DNA from: Pilasporangium apinafurcum
Taxonomy: Eukaryota > Oomycota > Peronosporomycetes > Pythiales > Pythiaceae
NCBI GenBank assembly: GCA_001600495.1
Contig: BCKE01000027.1
Span: 225,371 to 289,370, forward strand
Length of the DNA stretch: 64,000 nucleotides
Reading direction: 5' to 3'
Within the stretch, counting starts at the first letter, position 1. Each line of letters opens with the position of its first letter. Shown piece by piece: positions 1 to 12,333 of the stretch. Both the position numbers and the translations under genes were made by a program. The notes below the pieces were generated by a model. That model was not told where the DNA came from. It was given only the letters and a program-made list of their open reading frames with translations, and searched no databases.

Positions 1-243
1 CAGCAAGAGTACGACGGCAGCAAATATAGCTTGCTCGGCTATGGCTACTTCATGCCAGCAACGAACGACATGAACGTCGTGTATCGTGACCATAAACTAC
101 CGGAACCATTCCATCTCGTATTACGTCTTCTAATTCGTTTCCAAGAGAGCCACCTGTTACTTCGAGATGAATCGCGTTACCTTCTTACATGTCTTGCTTT
201 GATTCGCAATGAAATTTCCTACTATCGTTGCAGACCCAACTAA
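1..243 (+). CDS. C-terminal part of an unrecognised protein (partial)
   Basis: The reading frame is open from the first base to a TAA at 241-243, giving at least 80 residues and no start codon in the window, so this is the 3' part of a gene that begins upstream. The visible tail contains a LLGYGYFMPATNDMN stretch and a leucine-rich helix-like segment, and ends in YYRCRPN. I do not recognise the family. It converges on the SDHAF2 gene, with only about 40 bp between the stop codons, which is normal for this compact genome. An accidental open frame of this length is possible but less likely. Confidence 0.5.
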   Translation, partial: QQEYDGSKYSLLGYGYFMPATNDMNVVYRDHKLPEPFHLVLRLLIRFQESHLLLRDESRYLLTCLALIRNEISYYRCRPN

Positions 244-285
244 AGAAAGAACAAAAAAACAATCAGTCTGATAAATCAACAACAT

Positions 286-908
286 TTAGTTGCTCATATA
301 TTTCTTGTTCTTTTCGAATCCTTCAACGGACGCTTTTCCCAAAGGCGAACTGAACGAGTACTCTTGCAGACGCTTCATCATGGGCGTGTTCAGGTGTTCC
401 GGGATACGATCTTTACCAGAGATATAGTTAAAGATGTCGATAGTCTCTTGGTTGAGGATGTCTTCGTATTGCTTTAATTCTTCAGCAGTGAGCTGCATGA
501 CGTTCTGACTGGCCCACGATCCCAACAGCAAATCCACTTCCAACCATCCACGCTGCTTACTGCGGTAGATGATGCGTTTACGATTGGCTTCATCGGCACT
601 AATCTCGCGGTCGCCTTGACTACAGTGAACAACCATGGCAAATTCAACATTGATGACCTAGTGATTATAGATATGCATATATGAAGAATGCAACTTTACC
701 TGACAGCCGGGAATGAGTCCTTGGCCTCAAAGTGCTGCGATCGGATCTCTTCGCCGCGTTTGAGCGCCTTTTCAGCCTGTTCTTGAGTCATCCCATTCAA
801 AAAAGCATTGTTATCGATAGGATGGCTGGTAGCACTGGAGAAGCGACGCAACGCAGGCGTAGAGCGCGCGCATAGGCGTCCTGCACGGTGAACAACTTTG
901 GTCAACAT
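286..908 (-). CDS. SDHAF2: Succinate dehydrogenase assembly factor 2 (Sdh5 family)
   Basis: Two exons, 908..700 and 619..286, joined across an 80-nt GT-AG intron (donor gtaaag), give 180 residues. The conserved block, from RKRIIYRSKQRGWLEVDLLL to LLGSWA and the helix LTAEELKQYEDILNQET, is characteristic of the SDHAF2/Sdh5 family. This family helps attach FAD covalently to the succinate dehydrogenase flavoprotein in the mitochondrial matrix. The first about 30 residues (MLTKVVHRAGRLCARSTPAL) are Arg-rich without acidic residues, as expected for a mitochondrial presequence. It is divergent from the V-ATPase E gene, with a 205-bp shared promoter. Family assignment is firm; the splice junction restores codon AG|T and is well supported. 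Confidence 0.9.
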
Positions 909-1113
909 CGTGATGCTTGATAGGTTTCCTCAACGATGAAATCGCAGGTGTTCGTTTTCATATGCTACGATTCGTATATTAATTGCATAAATAATTGGAT
1001 CGAATTGGTTTTGAATTGATCTCGAGTGCGACGATTCAATGCGGGATTGTGATCTTTTGGGCTTGAAGGGGAAGGAAACGAAGAGGAAGGAGGAAGAAGG
1101 AAGCTAGTGAACG

Positions 1114-2065
1114 ATGAGTGCCTCCGATGCGGACCGCCAAATTAAGCAGATGGTGAATTTTATTCTCCAGGAAGCACAGGAGAAGGCCAATGAAATTCGT
1201 ATCAAGGTATGTGTGGCGTGCTTCACTACTTACAGTAGACGCTTTTCTGTAAAAGCAGCTACAGTTGAGCGTAGTTCGACAAGATCTTTATTCACTAGAT
1301 ATGAAACAAATACCCTTGCTTTATAATGCTATTCCTGATCCTTAATTACAAATGTTGGATGATGTTGGATATGTATGGATGCAATTGGGTCAACGTGGTA
1401 GACGGAGCACGATTTCAACCTGGAAAAACAAATGCTGGTGCACAATGCCAAGCTCAAGATCCAGGAAGACTACGCCCGCAAGGAGAAAGAGCGTGAAGTC
1501 AACAAGCGAATGTACGTTTTATCTATCTCGTCAATCTGACGCAAGTAGTGTAGTATGATATAACTTATATAATGTTTTGTGAATTAGTGCTCGTTCAGCG
1601 GAGATCGGTGCCTCGAGAAGAAAAAAAATGATTGCGCGTGATGAGTTACTCAAAACGTTAATCCAGGAAGGCCAAAATCATTTGCGTACTCTCATGGGCG
1701 ATGAAAATAAGAGCAAGGCGCTGTTGCGGGATTTGATCGTTCAGGGGCTTATCAAGCTTTACGAAACTGATGTCGTTGTGGCTGTCCGTTCGAAGGACAT
1801 ACGTCTCGCAGAGAGTGTGATTAAGGAAGCAACGGACAAATACATCACCACCATGAAGAAAGAAGCGAACTTGGACGTGAGCAAGGTCAAGGTGACACTA
1901 AACAAGGCTGAAGAAGGTATGGTTCCTGCAAGCAAAGCAGGTGGTGTGATCTTATACGCAAAACAAGGCAAAATTGTTTGTGACAACACGCTGGACACGC
2001 GTTTGGATCAAGTGTATTACGACTTGAAACCAAGCATCCGAAAGCAGCTCTTCCCCACGTCGTAA
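1114..2065 (+). CDS. ATP6V1E: V-type proton ATPase subunit E
   Basis: Three exons, 1114..1206, 1402..1511 and 1588..2065, give 226 residues, the usual length of V-ATPase subunit E. The N-terminal half is a charged helix (MSASDADRQIKQMVNFILQE, then HDFNLEKQMLVHNAKLKIQ), matching the peripheral stalk helix. The C-terminal half contains LYETDVVVAVRSKDI and GGVILYAKQGKIVCDNTLD, the conserved globular domain. Subunit E with G forms the stator that links the V1 ATPase ring to the membrane Vo sector and acidifies vacuoles. Introns are 195 and 76 nt with GT-AG ends, and all joins keep frame. Confidence 0.95.
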
Positions 2066-2262
2066 AAACTGGTTATATGATGTCGCCAACACACAACTAT
2101 GTTCAGGCTTGATATCTGAGTACTGATAGCAAAGAGAAGCAAGCTTTTGTACGACAGAAAAATGAATGCGGAGCTCTATTCACACATGTATGTGTCAGTG
2201 TCTTGTAGTTGTGAAGACTTGCTATTTTCTATCTGGTAGGTCGTCCAGCTAATGCCAAAATT

Positions 2263-3275
2263 TCACTCGGAAATCAGGTCGTTCAATTTCTTTTCCTTCC
2301 ATAAAATTGGCTCCTCTCCCTCAATGTGAGCGCCTTCCACCTCATTTTCAGCTGAAGTTGACGTTGCTGGAGTAAAAATGGAGCTCGTTTTCGGATTCCA
2401 TATCTCTTGTATTGGTCCTATTGCAACGCTAACCAAGTGCACAGAATGAATTTGCGTACTTTCAAACCTCCATTCGTTGGCTAGCCGACCATCCAAACGC
2501 ATTCGCCATTCTTTTCTGTCAATATCGAAAAAAAATTCGGCTCGAAGAAGCTTGAATCCGAGACCAATACCAACTGCTTTGATATAAGCCTCTTTTAATG
2601 ACCATAGCCGATAAAAGGCGTGATACTGGGCGTGGTCATTGGTGCCATTGTCATCATTGTGATTCCCATTATCACTTGCAGAAGGCAGATCAGTCGATTG
2701 ACGGATATACTCCCATTCACGTGGGGTGAAATGATGCTCGAATGCACGGAAGAAGTCCTGAATCGAGGTTGTCACGCGTGGTCGCTCTGATATCTGCACA
2801 ACATCCACACCGATCAGCAGCCGTGGATGACTGGCGATCGCAACAACTGTACCATGATGCGACACATTGTAGTTCCACCACGCAGGTGCGACTAGATTCG
2901 CATCGTTTCGTCGCTGCCAATACGGTTTGTTCTGTCGGGTTTTATGCATTCCATATTGTTAGAGAGAGCGAGTGTGCACAAATATTTGTTCGCTGTTGTG
3001 GTGCATAAATCATTCCCACGCACCTCCGGGGTTCGTGCGATTGTGATACTGTGGAAGCTAAAACCGAAGAGCTCCGCAATCAACTTGCGCTGTAACAGGC
3101 GACTGGCGAGTGCCAGCTTTTGATCTTTCGCGAACACGAACCTTGTGACTTGCTGTTGTTCATTCAGCGGTAGCTTTGCAAGTGCATTATTCCATTCTGG
3201 TGAATGTGTGTCCCATGTTTCCACATCGACAAACCATCGCACATTGGTCCCATTTCCTGCTGTAGATATGCTCAT
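2263..3275 (-). CDS. AASDHPPT: 4'-phosphopantetheinyl transferase, AASDHPPT/Sfp type
   Basis: Two exons, 3275..3024 and 2931..2263, with a 92-nt intron (donor gtgcgt), give 306 residues, close to the human enzyme. It transfers the phosphopantetheine arm of coenzyme A to a serine of carrier proteins (fatty acid synthase, alpha-aminoadipate reductase, polyketide and peptide synthases). The Mg-binding signatures are present: LIGVDVVQ around residue 124 and LWSLKEAYIKAVGIG, the W-S-x-K-E-A-x-x-K motif. The N-terminal ASRLLQRKLIAELFG matches the CoA-binding substructure. A low-complexity N/H/D-rich insertion (SDNGNHNDDNGTNDHA) separates the two motifs. No alternative family fits. Confidence 0.92.
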
Positions 3276-4313
3276 GATTGCGCGTTAAGTTCGAGCGAAC
3301 TTAACGGTATGTTCTGTATTGTTTGCGATCTTGTCAAGGAATCTTCTGTCGTAAATCGAACGTATGGTTCACCCATATTGATCAACGATTGCTGTCCTCC
3401 AAATTTTTACCTACAGCTATAACCTCAAGGTGAGTGAGTGCAGTTGGGGAGGGAAGAGCGAAAAGCGGAATACCCAACTGCACTCACACACATAGGGGGA
3501 CTTGTATGTATTCCTTGGGTGGGAGTACTCCATGCAGCTAAGTTCTGTAGTCTCAGTGTTTGAGACGCTAGGTCTACAAAAAAAGCGCAAACAGTGGTGA
3601 TGACGCAGTGACATGACGCCTTGTGCTTCTTGATCATCCATGCACCAGTACTACGCTTTAGAGGGGGCAACAATGGGTGAGTTATTGCGGAATCCAGCAG
3701 CTACCATACGCTGCTGGACCGTAGCATCATCCTTCTACAGGATGCCGATCACTCTATGCTTTCTTCAGGTATGATGACAAAACGTGTGGTCAGGGATCAC
3801 AAACCTCTCAAATTTGATTTTGATAGAAGATTGTTGTCTCTGCCAATGTTTTTTTTCGAATGCTGCTGTTGAGCTCCTCCATATATGAAGGATGGTGGTG
3901 CTCTCCCGCGCTTACATCGACAGATGAAAGAGCCATGGCGAATAAATCAGGCATCGCCTGCGCATACGTGAAAGAGTGCGCACAGAGTGTTCCTTCAGCT
4001 GCGTTCCAACGGATGATACTGTACAACGCTTCAATATACCTCTATCTTTTAATAGGTGGTATCCTCACACGGGTTTAAATCAGAAACCCGTTTTTGATTT
4101 ATTCCAATGAATAGGTTTTGTGACGTATAATACCGATATTTGCCTTTTTTATTGCGTCTATATCTTTAATTTTGAGGAACCAAGCATTCCTTTTCAACCA
4201 AAAAGATCTGCATCATTTCGGAATTTCTGCTCAGGAGCTCTGTAAGCGGAAGAAGAGAAGGAAGAAGAAGCACATCGACTCCTTCATTTGTATTCCGAAA
4301 GTAAGAAGCGAAG
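3276..4313. other. Intergenic region (divergent promoters)
   Basis: About 1 kb between the divergently transcribed phosphopantetheinyl transferase and GH5 genes. Only overlapping ORFs of 72-104 codons occur here, with no recognisable domain, and I call none of them. The region contains one clear short hairpin (4069-4091, listed separately). It ends in a purine-rich leader (4245-4313, GAAGAAG runs) just before the GH5 start codon. Confidence 0.6.
4069..4091. repeat. Perfect 8-bp inverted repeat (ACGGGTTT / AAACCCGT)
   Basis: Arms ACGGGTTT at 4069-4076 and AAACCCGT at 4084-4091 are separated by 7 nt. The same arm pair occurs at 54710-54717 and 54738-54745 with a 20-nt spacer. Function unknown. 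Confidence 0.5.
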
Positions 4314-6650
4314 ATGTTGGGTGGATCGCGATTGAAAGCAGTTGCAGTGATCTGTGCGCTGCTGGCGACGGCTCTGAACTCACCTGCGATGGCACAGCAA
4401 GACCCGGTCGTCACATCGAATGGACCAGTAGATGCAAATGACACGCCCGCTATCTCGAGTAATGCACCGGAAGTGACCAATGCTGCACCAGACCAAGCAA
4501 TTGCTACAGATGCGCCGGCAGTGACTACGGTTGCTCCTGATCAACAAGTCGTGCCCGACGCACCGCTGGTGACATCAGCTGCACCATCGGATGATACTTC
4601 TGACGATGACAATGATTACTCTTCCGCTTCTTCTTCATCTGGGGAAGCTTATGCAGAAGCACCTCCTGACGATAAGGATGCATCAACCATCAAGGACAAA
4701 CGTTGGTACTGGGAACATGAAGATGATCCAAGATTCGCCTCAGAAACGGGCAAGTTTACCAACTTCCGCCCGAATGATAAAACGCAGACGTGCTCGCACG
4801 ATGTCCACTCGACCCCGTTTAACAAGCAAGTCCGTGGTGCCAACCTTGGTGGGTGGCTGGTGCTGGAACCGTGGATCACGCCCACGTTGTTCTACCAATT
4901 CTTGAGCACACAAGAACGCTTCGGTGACCAAGCACCGGAGAAGACTGCGATGGATAGCTACACGTTCTGTACGGCACTTGGCAAGGAAGAAGCAAACCGT
5001 CAACTCCGGATTCACTGGGCCAACTGGGTCACTGAGGACGACATCCGTGAGATGGCGGAAGCTGGTGTCAATTCGCTGCGTGTACCGGTTGGTGACTGGA
5101 TGTTCACTCCATATGAGCCGTACATTGGTTGCACGGACGGTGCTGTGGAAGAACTGGACCGCGTCGTGGATCTCGCGGCCAAGTACGACATTGACATTTT
5201 GATCGACATCCACGGGCTCATTGACTCACAGAACGGATTTGACAACAGTGGCAAGTCATCGGCCGTGCAATGGACATCGATCGCCAGTACACAGCCTGTC
5301 GGCACCACGACGTTCGAGCATTGGCCCATCCGTATGGCGGAATGGGCAGGCACATACGACCCAGAAAACCACAACTACTCGACCATCAACTATCATAATC
5401 TAAACCAGTCATTGACTGCGGTGACTGAGATTGTGACACGTTACGCCAACCACCCAGCCATTCTTGGTCTGCAACCAGTGAATGAGCCGTGGGAACTGAC
5501 ACCCATTGATGTGCTCAAGTCATACTATTGGAAGGCATACAAGCGCGTGAAGGTGCTCGCACCAAAATGGAAGTTTGTCTTGCATGATTCGTTCCGCTTT
5601 GGCGTGCAATACTGGTCCAAATTTATGCGTGGGTGCCCTGATATCGCACTGGATACGCACATCTACCAGGCATGGATGAACCCTGGCACGCAAGCTGATT
5701 TCTTCTCGAATGCCTGCCAGCAGAAGTACACGATCACAGAAATGGAAAACTCGATGATGCCAGTGATTGTCGGTGAATGGTCGTTGGGCACTGACAACTG
5801 TGTCATGTGGCTCAATGGTTTCAATGACAACTTGCCAGGTTTCCCGAAGGTGATCTGTAAGCTTGTTGACTGCCCTGTGGATAGCACGTACCTTGGCAAG
5901 GGATTTCCTGGTACTCCGTTGGATGTGACGAAGCCCATCCAGGGACCTTATGGTACTGGTATGTCTGGTCCGTCGTTCGGTAAGTGTCCGATGACGAGTG
6001 ATTCAGCGTTTGGTCAAGAAGACGACGCGGAATTCACGCGCAACCTCAACCTGAAGAAGCTCAACGCTTTTGCTCTTGGCCACGGTTGGTATTTCTGGAA
6101 CTTCAAGACGGAGATCGGCACCAAGTGGAACTTCTTGGAACTGATTCGTCAAGGCGCGTTCCCGAAGAACGTGTCGGCCTACGTGGAAGAAGACGGCGTC
6201 GATTCCGCGTGTGATAAGGAAGACAAGGGTGATTTCTTATGCCGTGCCAAGCGTGGGGTAAAGAAATACGAGTTGGAGAATGGTCTCAAGTATGCGTGCA
6301 ACCTCAATGAAGTTAACTGCACGGACATAGAGAAGCGGTTCCCGACGTTGGAAGAGCAATGCGATTGGGCTTTCAACGAGTACTGGCACTTGGAACGCGA
6401 AAAGGGTGCAACGTGCGATTTTGGTGGCGCCGCACATTTGATCAATGTTCCGTCGAACTCGTCGTTCGAACAGGTCAAGACCAAAGTCAAGACCATTGGC
6501 AAGAAAATCGTGTCGGCCTCGAAGAACAACACTGTGGAGTTTATCACGGTTGGTGTGGTGGTCGCGATCGTGGTTGGTGCCATCGGTACGGTATTCTACC
6601 GTCGTCATCGCCGTCGCAACCAATACACGCCCATTGGTGGCCGTGTATAG
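4314..6650 (+). CDS. Membrane-anchored exo-1,3-beta-glucanase, GH5 family
   Basis: Single exon, 778 residues. A signal peptide (residues 1 to about 28, hydrophobic core AVAVICALLATAL, ending AMAQ) is followed by a Thr/Pro/Asp/Ser-rich linker of three loose APxVTxxAPDQ units (about 30-95). The GH5 domain starts near RGANLGGWLVLEPWITP (from residue 174). The acid/base is Glu391 in LQPVNEPW and the nucleophile Glu488 in IVGEWSLG. The tail has a hydrophobic span (FITVGVVVAIVVGAIGTVFY) followed by RRHRRR, so this is a type I membrane protein with a short basic cytosolic end. It should hydrolyse beta-1,3-glucan of the cell wall, as in wall remodelling. The start ATG follows a purine-rich leader. 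Family call is firm; whether it is exo-acting or a transglycosylase is inference. Confidence 0.93.
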   Translation: MLGGSRLKAVAVICALLATALNSPAMAQQDPVVTSNGPVDANDTPAISSNAPEVTNAAPDQAIATDAPAVTTVAPDQQVVPDAPLVTSAAPSDDTSDDDNDYSSASSSSGEAYAEAPPDDKDASTIKDKRWYWEHEDDPRFASETGKFTNFRPNDKTQTCSHDVHSTPFNKQVRGANLGGWLVLEPWITPTLFYQFLSTQERFGDQAPEKTAMDSYTFCTALGKEEANRQLRIHWANWVTEDDIREMAEAGVNSLRVPVGDWMFTPYEPYIGCTDGAVEELDRVVDLAAKYDIDILIDIHGLIDSQNGFDNSGKSSAVQWTSIASTQPVGTTTFEHWPIRMAEWAGTYDPENHNYSTINYHNLNQSLTAVTEIVTRYANHPAILGLQPVNEPWELTPIDVLKSYYWKAYKRVKVLAPKWKFVLHDSFRFGVQYWSKFMRGCPDIALDTHIYQAWMNPGTQADFFSNACQQKYTITEMENSMMPVIVGEWSLGTDNCVMWLNGFNDNLPGFPKVICKLVDCPVDSTYLGKGFPGTPLDVTKPIQGPYGTGMSGPSFGKCPMTSDSAFGQEDDAEFTRNLNLKKLNAFALGHGWYFWNFKTEIGTKWNFLELIRQGAFPKNVSAYVEEDGVDSACDKEDKGDFLCRAKRGVKKYELENGLKYACNLNEVNCTDIEKRFPTLEEQCDWAFNEYWHLEREKGATCDFGGAAHLINVPSNSSFEQVKTKVKTIGKKIVSASKNNTVEFITVGVVVAIVVGAIGTVFYRRHRRRNQYTPIGGRV

Positions 6651-8599
<1,949 letters not shown>

Positions 8600-8841
8600 A
8601 GAGTGTGCTGTTCTTGCCTGGAAAGAACGACGAGCGATCTTCTGAGAAGGACTCTATTTTTCTTCAATCGTTGATCTGCTATTCGCTACTTTTCTAGCAC
8701 GGGTGTTGTGTGTTCGTGTGAGTTGTGCTGAGAGATTTTAGCGCTACGGTTTCTCACCACAATAGACCAGAAAGACCTCTTTGATCATTCCCTTCATTTT
8801 TTTTATTTTTTGTGTTACGTCTATGCTGTTGTTGTTCATCG

Positions 8842-9359
8842 TTAGACCACGATCACAACGATGAGTGCAATGATCAACAGCATAATGATTATGTAATAGC
8901 AGCTTAACTGTCAAACAGTCCCAGTTAGTCCTGTAATGTACTCAATTATTGGATATACACACACATGAAGAAGTATGCAATACCTTTCGGTGAGCATGCA
9001 CCACTTTCTTCGCGACCTGCGTCTGCTGTCGCACGGCAGTCTCAGTATCCTGCACTTGCACAGCAACGTGGTCCAACAGATCGTTCTGTGCGACTACTTC
9101 GTCGTTTGTCGCAATCGCGTGCTGCTTGAGCCGCACGACACCTGCATGAAGCGCATCCAATTGCCGCTCCTTCGCGAGGTTTGGATATAGTGTTAAGCAA
9201 CTCCAAAAAGCTACAAACTTGACACCAACCTACCTGATCTTGAGAGGCGTTGTTGATGTGTTCCTGCAATCGTGGTGTCGAGGCATCCTCGTAGTCTGTG
9301 TGTTTGCCGTCATGCTCTGTCGCCATCATGTTCAGCTGCTGGCTAGTCTTCTTCTGCAT
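8842..9359 (-). CDS. Short tail-anchored Qc-SNARE (syntaxin 8/6-like)
   Basis: Three exons, 9359..9234, 9169..8984 and 8907..8842, give about 125 residues. Exon 2 encodes a SNARE motif: ERQLDALHAGVVRLK, then the zero-layer glutamine in EVVAQNDLLDHVAV and VQDTETAVRQQTQ. The last exon is only 66 nt and encodes LSCYYIIMLLIIALIVVIVV plus stop, a C-terminal membrane anchor. This is the architecture of a Qc-SNARE acting in endosome/Golgi vesicle fusion. Introns of 64 and 76 nt have GT-AG ends. The frame stays open upstream of 9359 to about 9428 without an ATG, so an extra 5' exon with an N-terminal helical domain may exist, although only 224 bp separate it from the WDR18 stop. Assignment to syntaxin 8 versus Bet1/Sft1-like is uncertain. 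Confidence 0.75.
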
Positions 9360-9583
9360 AGATTGCTGAGATATTGGAGACCTAACTGTGGGATCTATAA
9401 ATACGTTTTGCTGCCCTTTCGACTTCAATGTGTTTACCAGAATGACTAATTCTAGTCATGTCAATTCCAAAAATCAATGATATAGACGCGGTATAAGTGT
9501 GGAATTAGCTTTACAGGATACACATCACAGAAATCAGGGAAATATATGGTCTATTGATGATTTATTGCACAAATAAACACACA

Positions 9584-10768
9584 CTATGCACCACCGGCAT
9601 GTGCAGACGAGTTCATGTACTTCTTCAAAGGCGCAATGGGCAATAGGACGTTGTGTGGATCATCATCTTCCTGCATTCTTGACAGCTTGATCTTGTGAAA
9701 CAAATTCTGTGGTCGTGGAAGCAGTAGCAGTGACGATATGCATCCATTGAATAATTTGATCGTCCGCAGACTCTGTCGGCTGAGTGAGTCCCAGACTCGA
9801 ACAATACCATTTTCATCGCCTGAAAATAAGAACGCACCGCATTGACTCACTTGAAGCGTTGTGACGCCACCTTCATGGCCCTCAAACGCATCCGGCAATA
9901 GCGCCTGGTCACCCCAGGGAGAAACAGAAGCGCTGCTGCCATTGCCAGGTTTGATGGTGGTAGTGGAGCTGATGATACGGGCAGCTGCAGCTGTGGCAGC
10001 ACTTGCTGCAGCGTGAAGATCGAGCGCATAAATTTTGCCGTTGCCACAGCCCATAAACAATCGATTTTCCATTGGATCGGCCAAACAAACATTGACGAAT
10101 GACGGACATGTGATGCTGTATAAGCACTGTGTGGATGCCAATGACCAAATCTTGCAAGTTCGGTCGAGCGACGACGTGTAGATCCGTGCATTCACACCAC
10201 CAAGCCCAACATGAACGCTCGTCACCGGAAGCAAGTGGTCAGTCCATGATAGCACAGGTGTCAGTCCTTGTTGGAAACTCGAGGTGATATCCGGCTCATC
10301 CAAAATGTCTAAAAGTCGCCACACATGCACGACAGCGTCTTCACCCGCAGTGATCACATGCGAATCATCCGAAGTCAATGCTATGGCCGACACACCCTTG
10401 TAATGCGCGTCCCATACGGTCACTAACTCGCCAGTTTTCACGTCCCACACGTACATTTTGCCCGATTGTGCACCTGCGAGCAGGAAATTGCCGCATTGGG
10501 TAGCAATTGTTGGACCCATACGTTCCGCGAGATGGCATTTATAGACTGGTGCGTCTTTTGACCATGTCCACAAATGCACTGCTAGTTTATTGTCCTGCAT
10601 AGCAACGAGATGGTCGGTGCGCGGCACGATGTACACCCCATTCCGTGCTGGTCGGCACTGCTTGAAGCTGTAAAGTTGGCCACCGGTAGAGGCATCGGCG
10701 ATGAGAAGTTCATTCTCTTGTGCAGAGCCAAGTAGTAGTACTTGATTTGCTAATGGTGACAATGCCAT
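9584..10768 (-). CDS. WDR18: WDR18/Ipi3 WD40-repeat protein (60S ribosome biogenesis)
   Basis: Single exon, 394 residues, WD40 beta-propeller. Matches to the WDR18/Ipi3 pattern include AQSGKMYVWDVKTGELV, SDDSHVITAGEDAVVHVWRL, GVNARIYTSSLDRTCKIWSL, MGCGNGKIYALDL and GAFLFSGDENGIVRVWDSLS. In other eukaryotes this protein joins PELP1/Rix1 and TEX10/Ipi1 in the complex that processes ITS2 and matures pre-60S particles in the nucleus. An alanine-rich insertion (HAAASAATAAAARI) lies before the sixth blade. The ATG at 10766-10768 is the only plausible start. Other WD40 subfamilies are possible but fit less well. Confidence 0.85.
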   Translation of the reverse strand: MALSPLANQVLLLGSAQENELLIADASTGGQLYSFKQCRPARNGVYIVPRTDHLVAMQDNKLAVHLWTWSKDAPVYKCHLAERMGPTIATQCGNFLLAGAQSGKMYVWDVKTGELVTVWDAHYKGVSAIALTSDDSHVITAGEDAVVHVWRLLDILDEPDITSSFQQGLTPVLSWTDHLLPVTSVHVGLGGVNARIYTSSLDRTCKIWSLASTQCLYSITCPSFVNVCLADPMENRLFMGCGNGKIYALDLHAAASAATAAAARIISSTTTIKPGNGSSASVSPWGDQALLPDAFEGHEGGVTTLQVSQCGAFLFSGDENGIVRVWDSLSRQSLRTIKLFNGCISSLLLLPRPQNLFHKIKLSRMQEDDDPHNVLLPIAPLKKYMNSSAHAGGA

Positions 10769-11006
10769 TTGTTCTGTGTGATGGTGTGTGGCTGGAGAGA
10801 TGGATACCGTTGATGGCGAATCTGCTCTTGCACGTCGCTTCCTTCCTTGTCAAGAATGGCCAATTGGAGCTTTTTAGGAAGCGCCTCCACCAACACTTTT
10901 ACAGAAATACAGCAAATCTATTGGCTAAAATTCTAACTTTGACGTTTGATACGAAAATAGTGTGTTAACAGACTTTGGTCCCATTTCGAAGTCAAATTGA
11001 ACCAGC

Positions 11007-12333
11007 ATGGAAAGCAGTGGTGACAAGCGCAAGAAACAATGGAAAGGTGGTGCGACACACGATCAAAATGTACGTCTATGATAGTTCACTCCATCAGATA
11101 CATGCAGATAGACCATTTTCTGGTGCTTATTACTCTTGTGTGCTGGTAGAAACGTCATAAAGGCGCGTTGGGGGCAGCTGCCAACGCCAAAGGGTACAGT
11201 GGTGTGCTAGTCACCTGTGACAAAACTAAGGAACGACAAAGCGTGCGGGACGCATTGAACATCCTCAACGAAGTAGCAGAAAAATACTTTCCTGCCCCGA
11301 ACGCAGACAATGCTGAAGCAGAACAGACTGAAGAAGCTGTGAACAATGGGAACAAAGCTGACGGAGGCGACTCTGTGCAAAAGCTGCTGGAGCAGGAGAT
11401 TGCAGCACTGAAATCAGACGCCAAGAACCGCCAAACCGGATCGTTCACACCACTGGATACGGTATGCGGGCCTTCTTCTTCTTTCTTTTACAAAAGAGGT
11501 CGTGTTGTGCATTTTGCTGAATGTATTTTGCCTATTGTGATAGGGTGTGAAAGGCGCAGTGTTGATCCAATTCCAAAATGCGGCACTTTCGCCTGTGGCG
11601 CTGCTGGACAAAATATTTTCCGACGTAGAAGCGACCAAGGAATTCCCATCGCGATTTATCAACCGCATGATTCCGCTCGAGAAAATCGCATACTCAAGTG
11701 TGGAGGATATCAAGGAAGCAGTAGCACCGATGATCGAGCAGCATTTAAAGGAGTATCGAGACGTACAAGTGAAGCTGTTGGGTGAAAATTCTACAATTCC
11801 TCCATTAGAGGTAAAGTTGTCAAATATGTTTTGTTTGTGTGTTGATTGAACGTATGTACTAATAGTAATTGAGACGTTTTCATGGTGGTATGTAGTACGC
11901 AGTAGAGATCAAACGGCGTAACTGCAGTCACTTGAAATCAATGGATGTTATCAACGCGCTCGCTGCATTGGTCGGACCGGAGCATAAAGTTAACCTGACG
12001 ACACCAAAGACAGTATTACTGGTTGAAGTATTTCGCGTACGTTTGTGCTTTCTCCCAGTCATATGAAGGAAAGAAACTGGTGCATGAACGTGGAAACTAA
12101 ACTCCCATATTTCTTGTGAATTATCTGAATAGAACACATGTGGAGTCAGTATCGTGACGAACTTCCATCAGTACAAGAAGTTCAACATCCGTTCCATTCT
12201 CGACCCTCCAGTCTCATGCAAGTCGAAAGAAAATGCAACTGAGGATAAAGATGATAAAGAGAAACAGAAAGATGATGGCGAGGAACCATCCACCGATAAG
12301 AATACGAAAAACGACGAAGGCAAGGAAGAATAG
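11007..12333 (+). CDS. THUMPD1: THUMP domain protein (THUMPD1/Tan1, tRNA acetylation adaptor)
   Basis: Five exons, 11007..11069, 11150..11461, 11544..11810, 11896..12036 and 12133..12333, give 327 residues. All introns are 80-96 nt and GT-AG, and every junction is in phase 0. The start is MESSGDKRKKQWKGG and the second exon opens KRHKGALGAAANAKGYSGVL, the typical Tan1 start. The THUMP part includes RFINRMIPLEKIAYSSVEDI, YAVEIKRRNCSHLKSMDVI and FHQYKKFNIRSIL. Family members bind tRNA and help NAT10/Kre33 make N4-acetylcytidine 12 in tRNA-Ser and tRNA-Leu. An acidic/lysine-rich low-complexity tail follows. It is divergent from WDR18, so two RNA-maturation genes share a 238-bp promoter. Confidence 0.92.
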
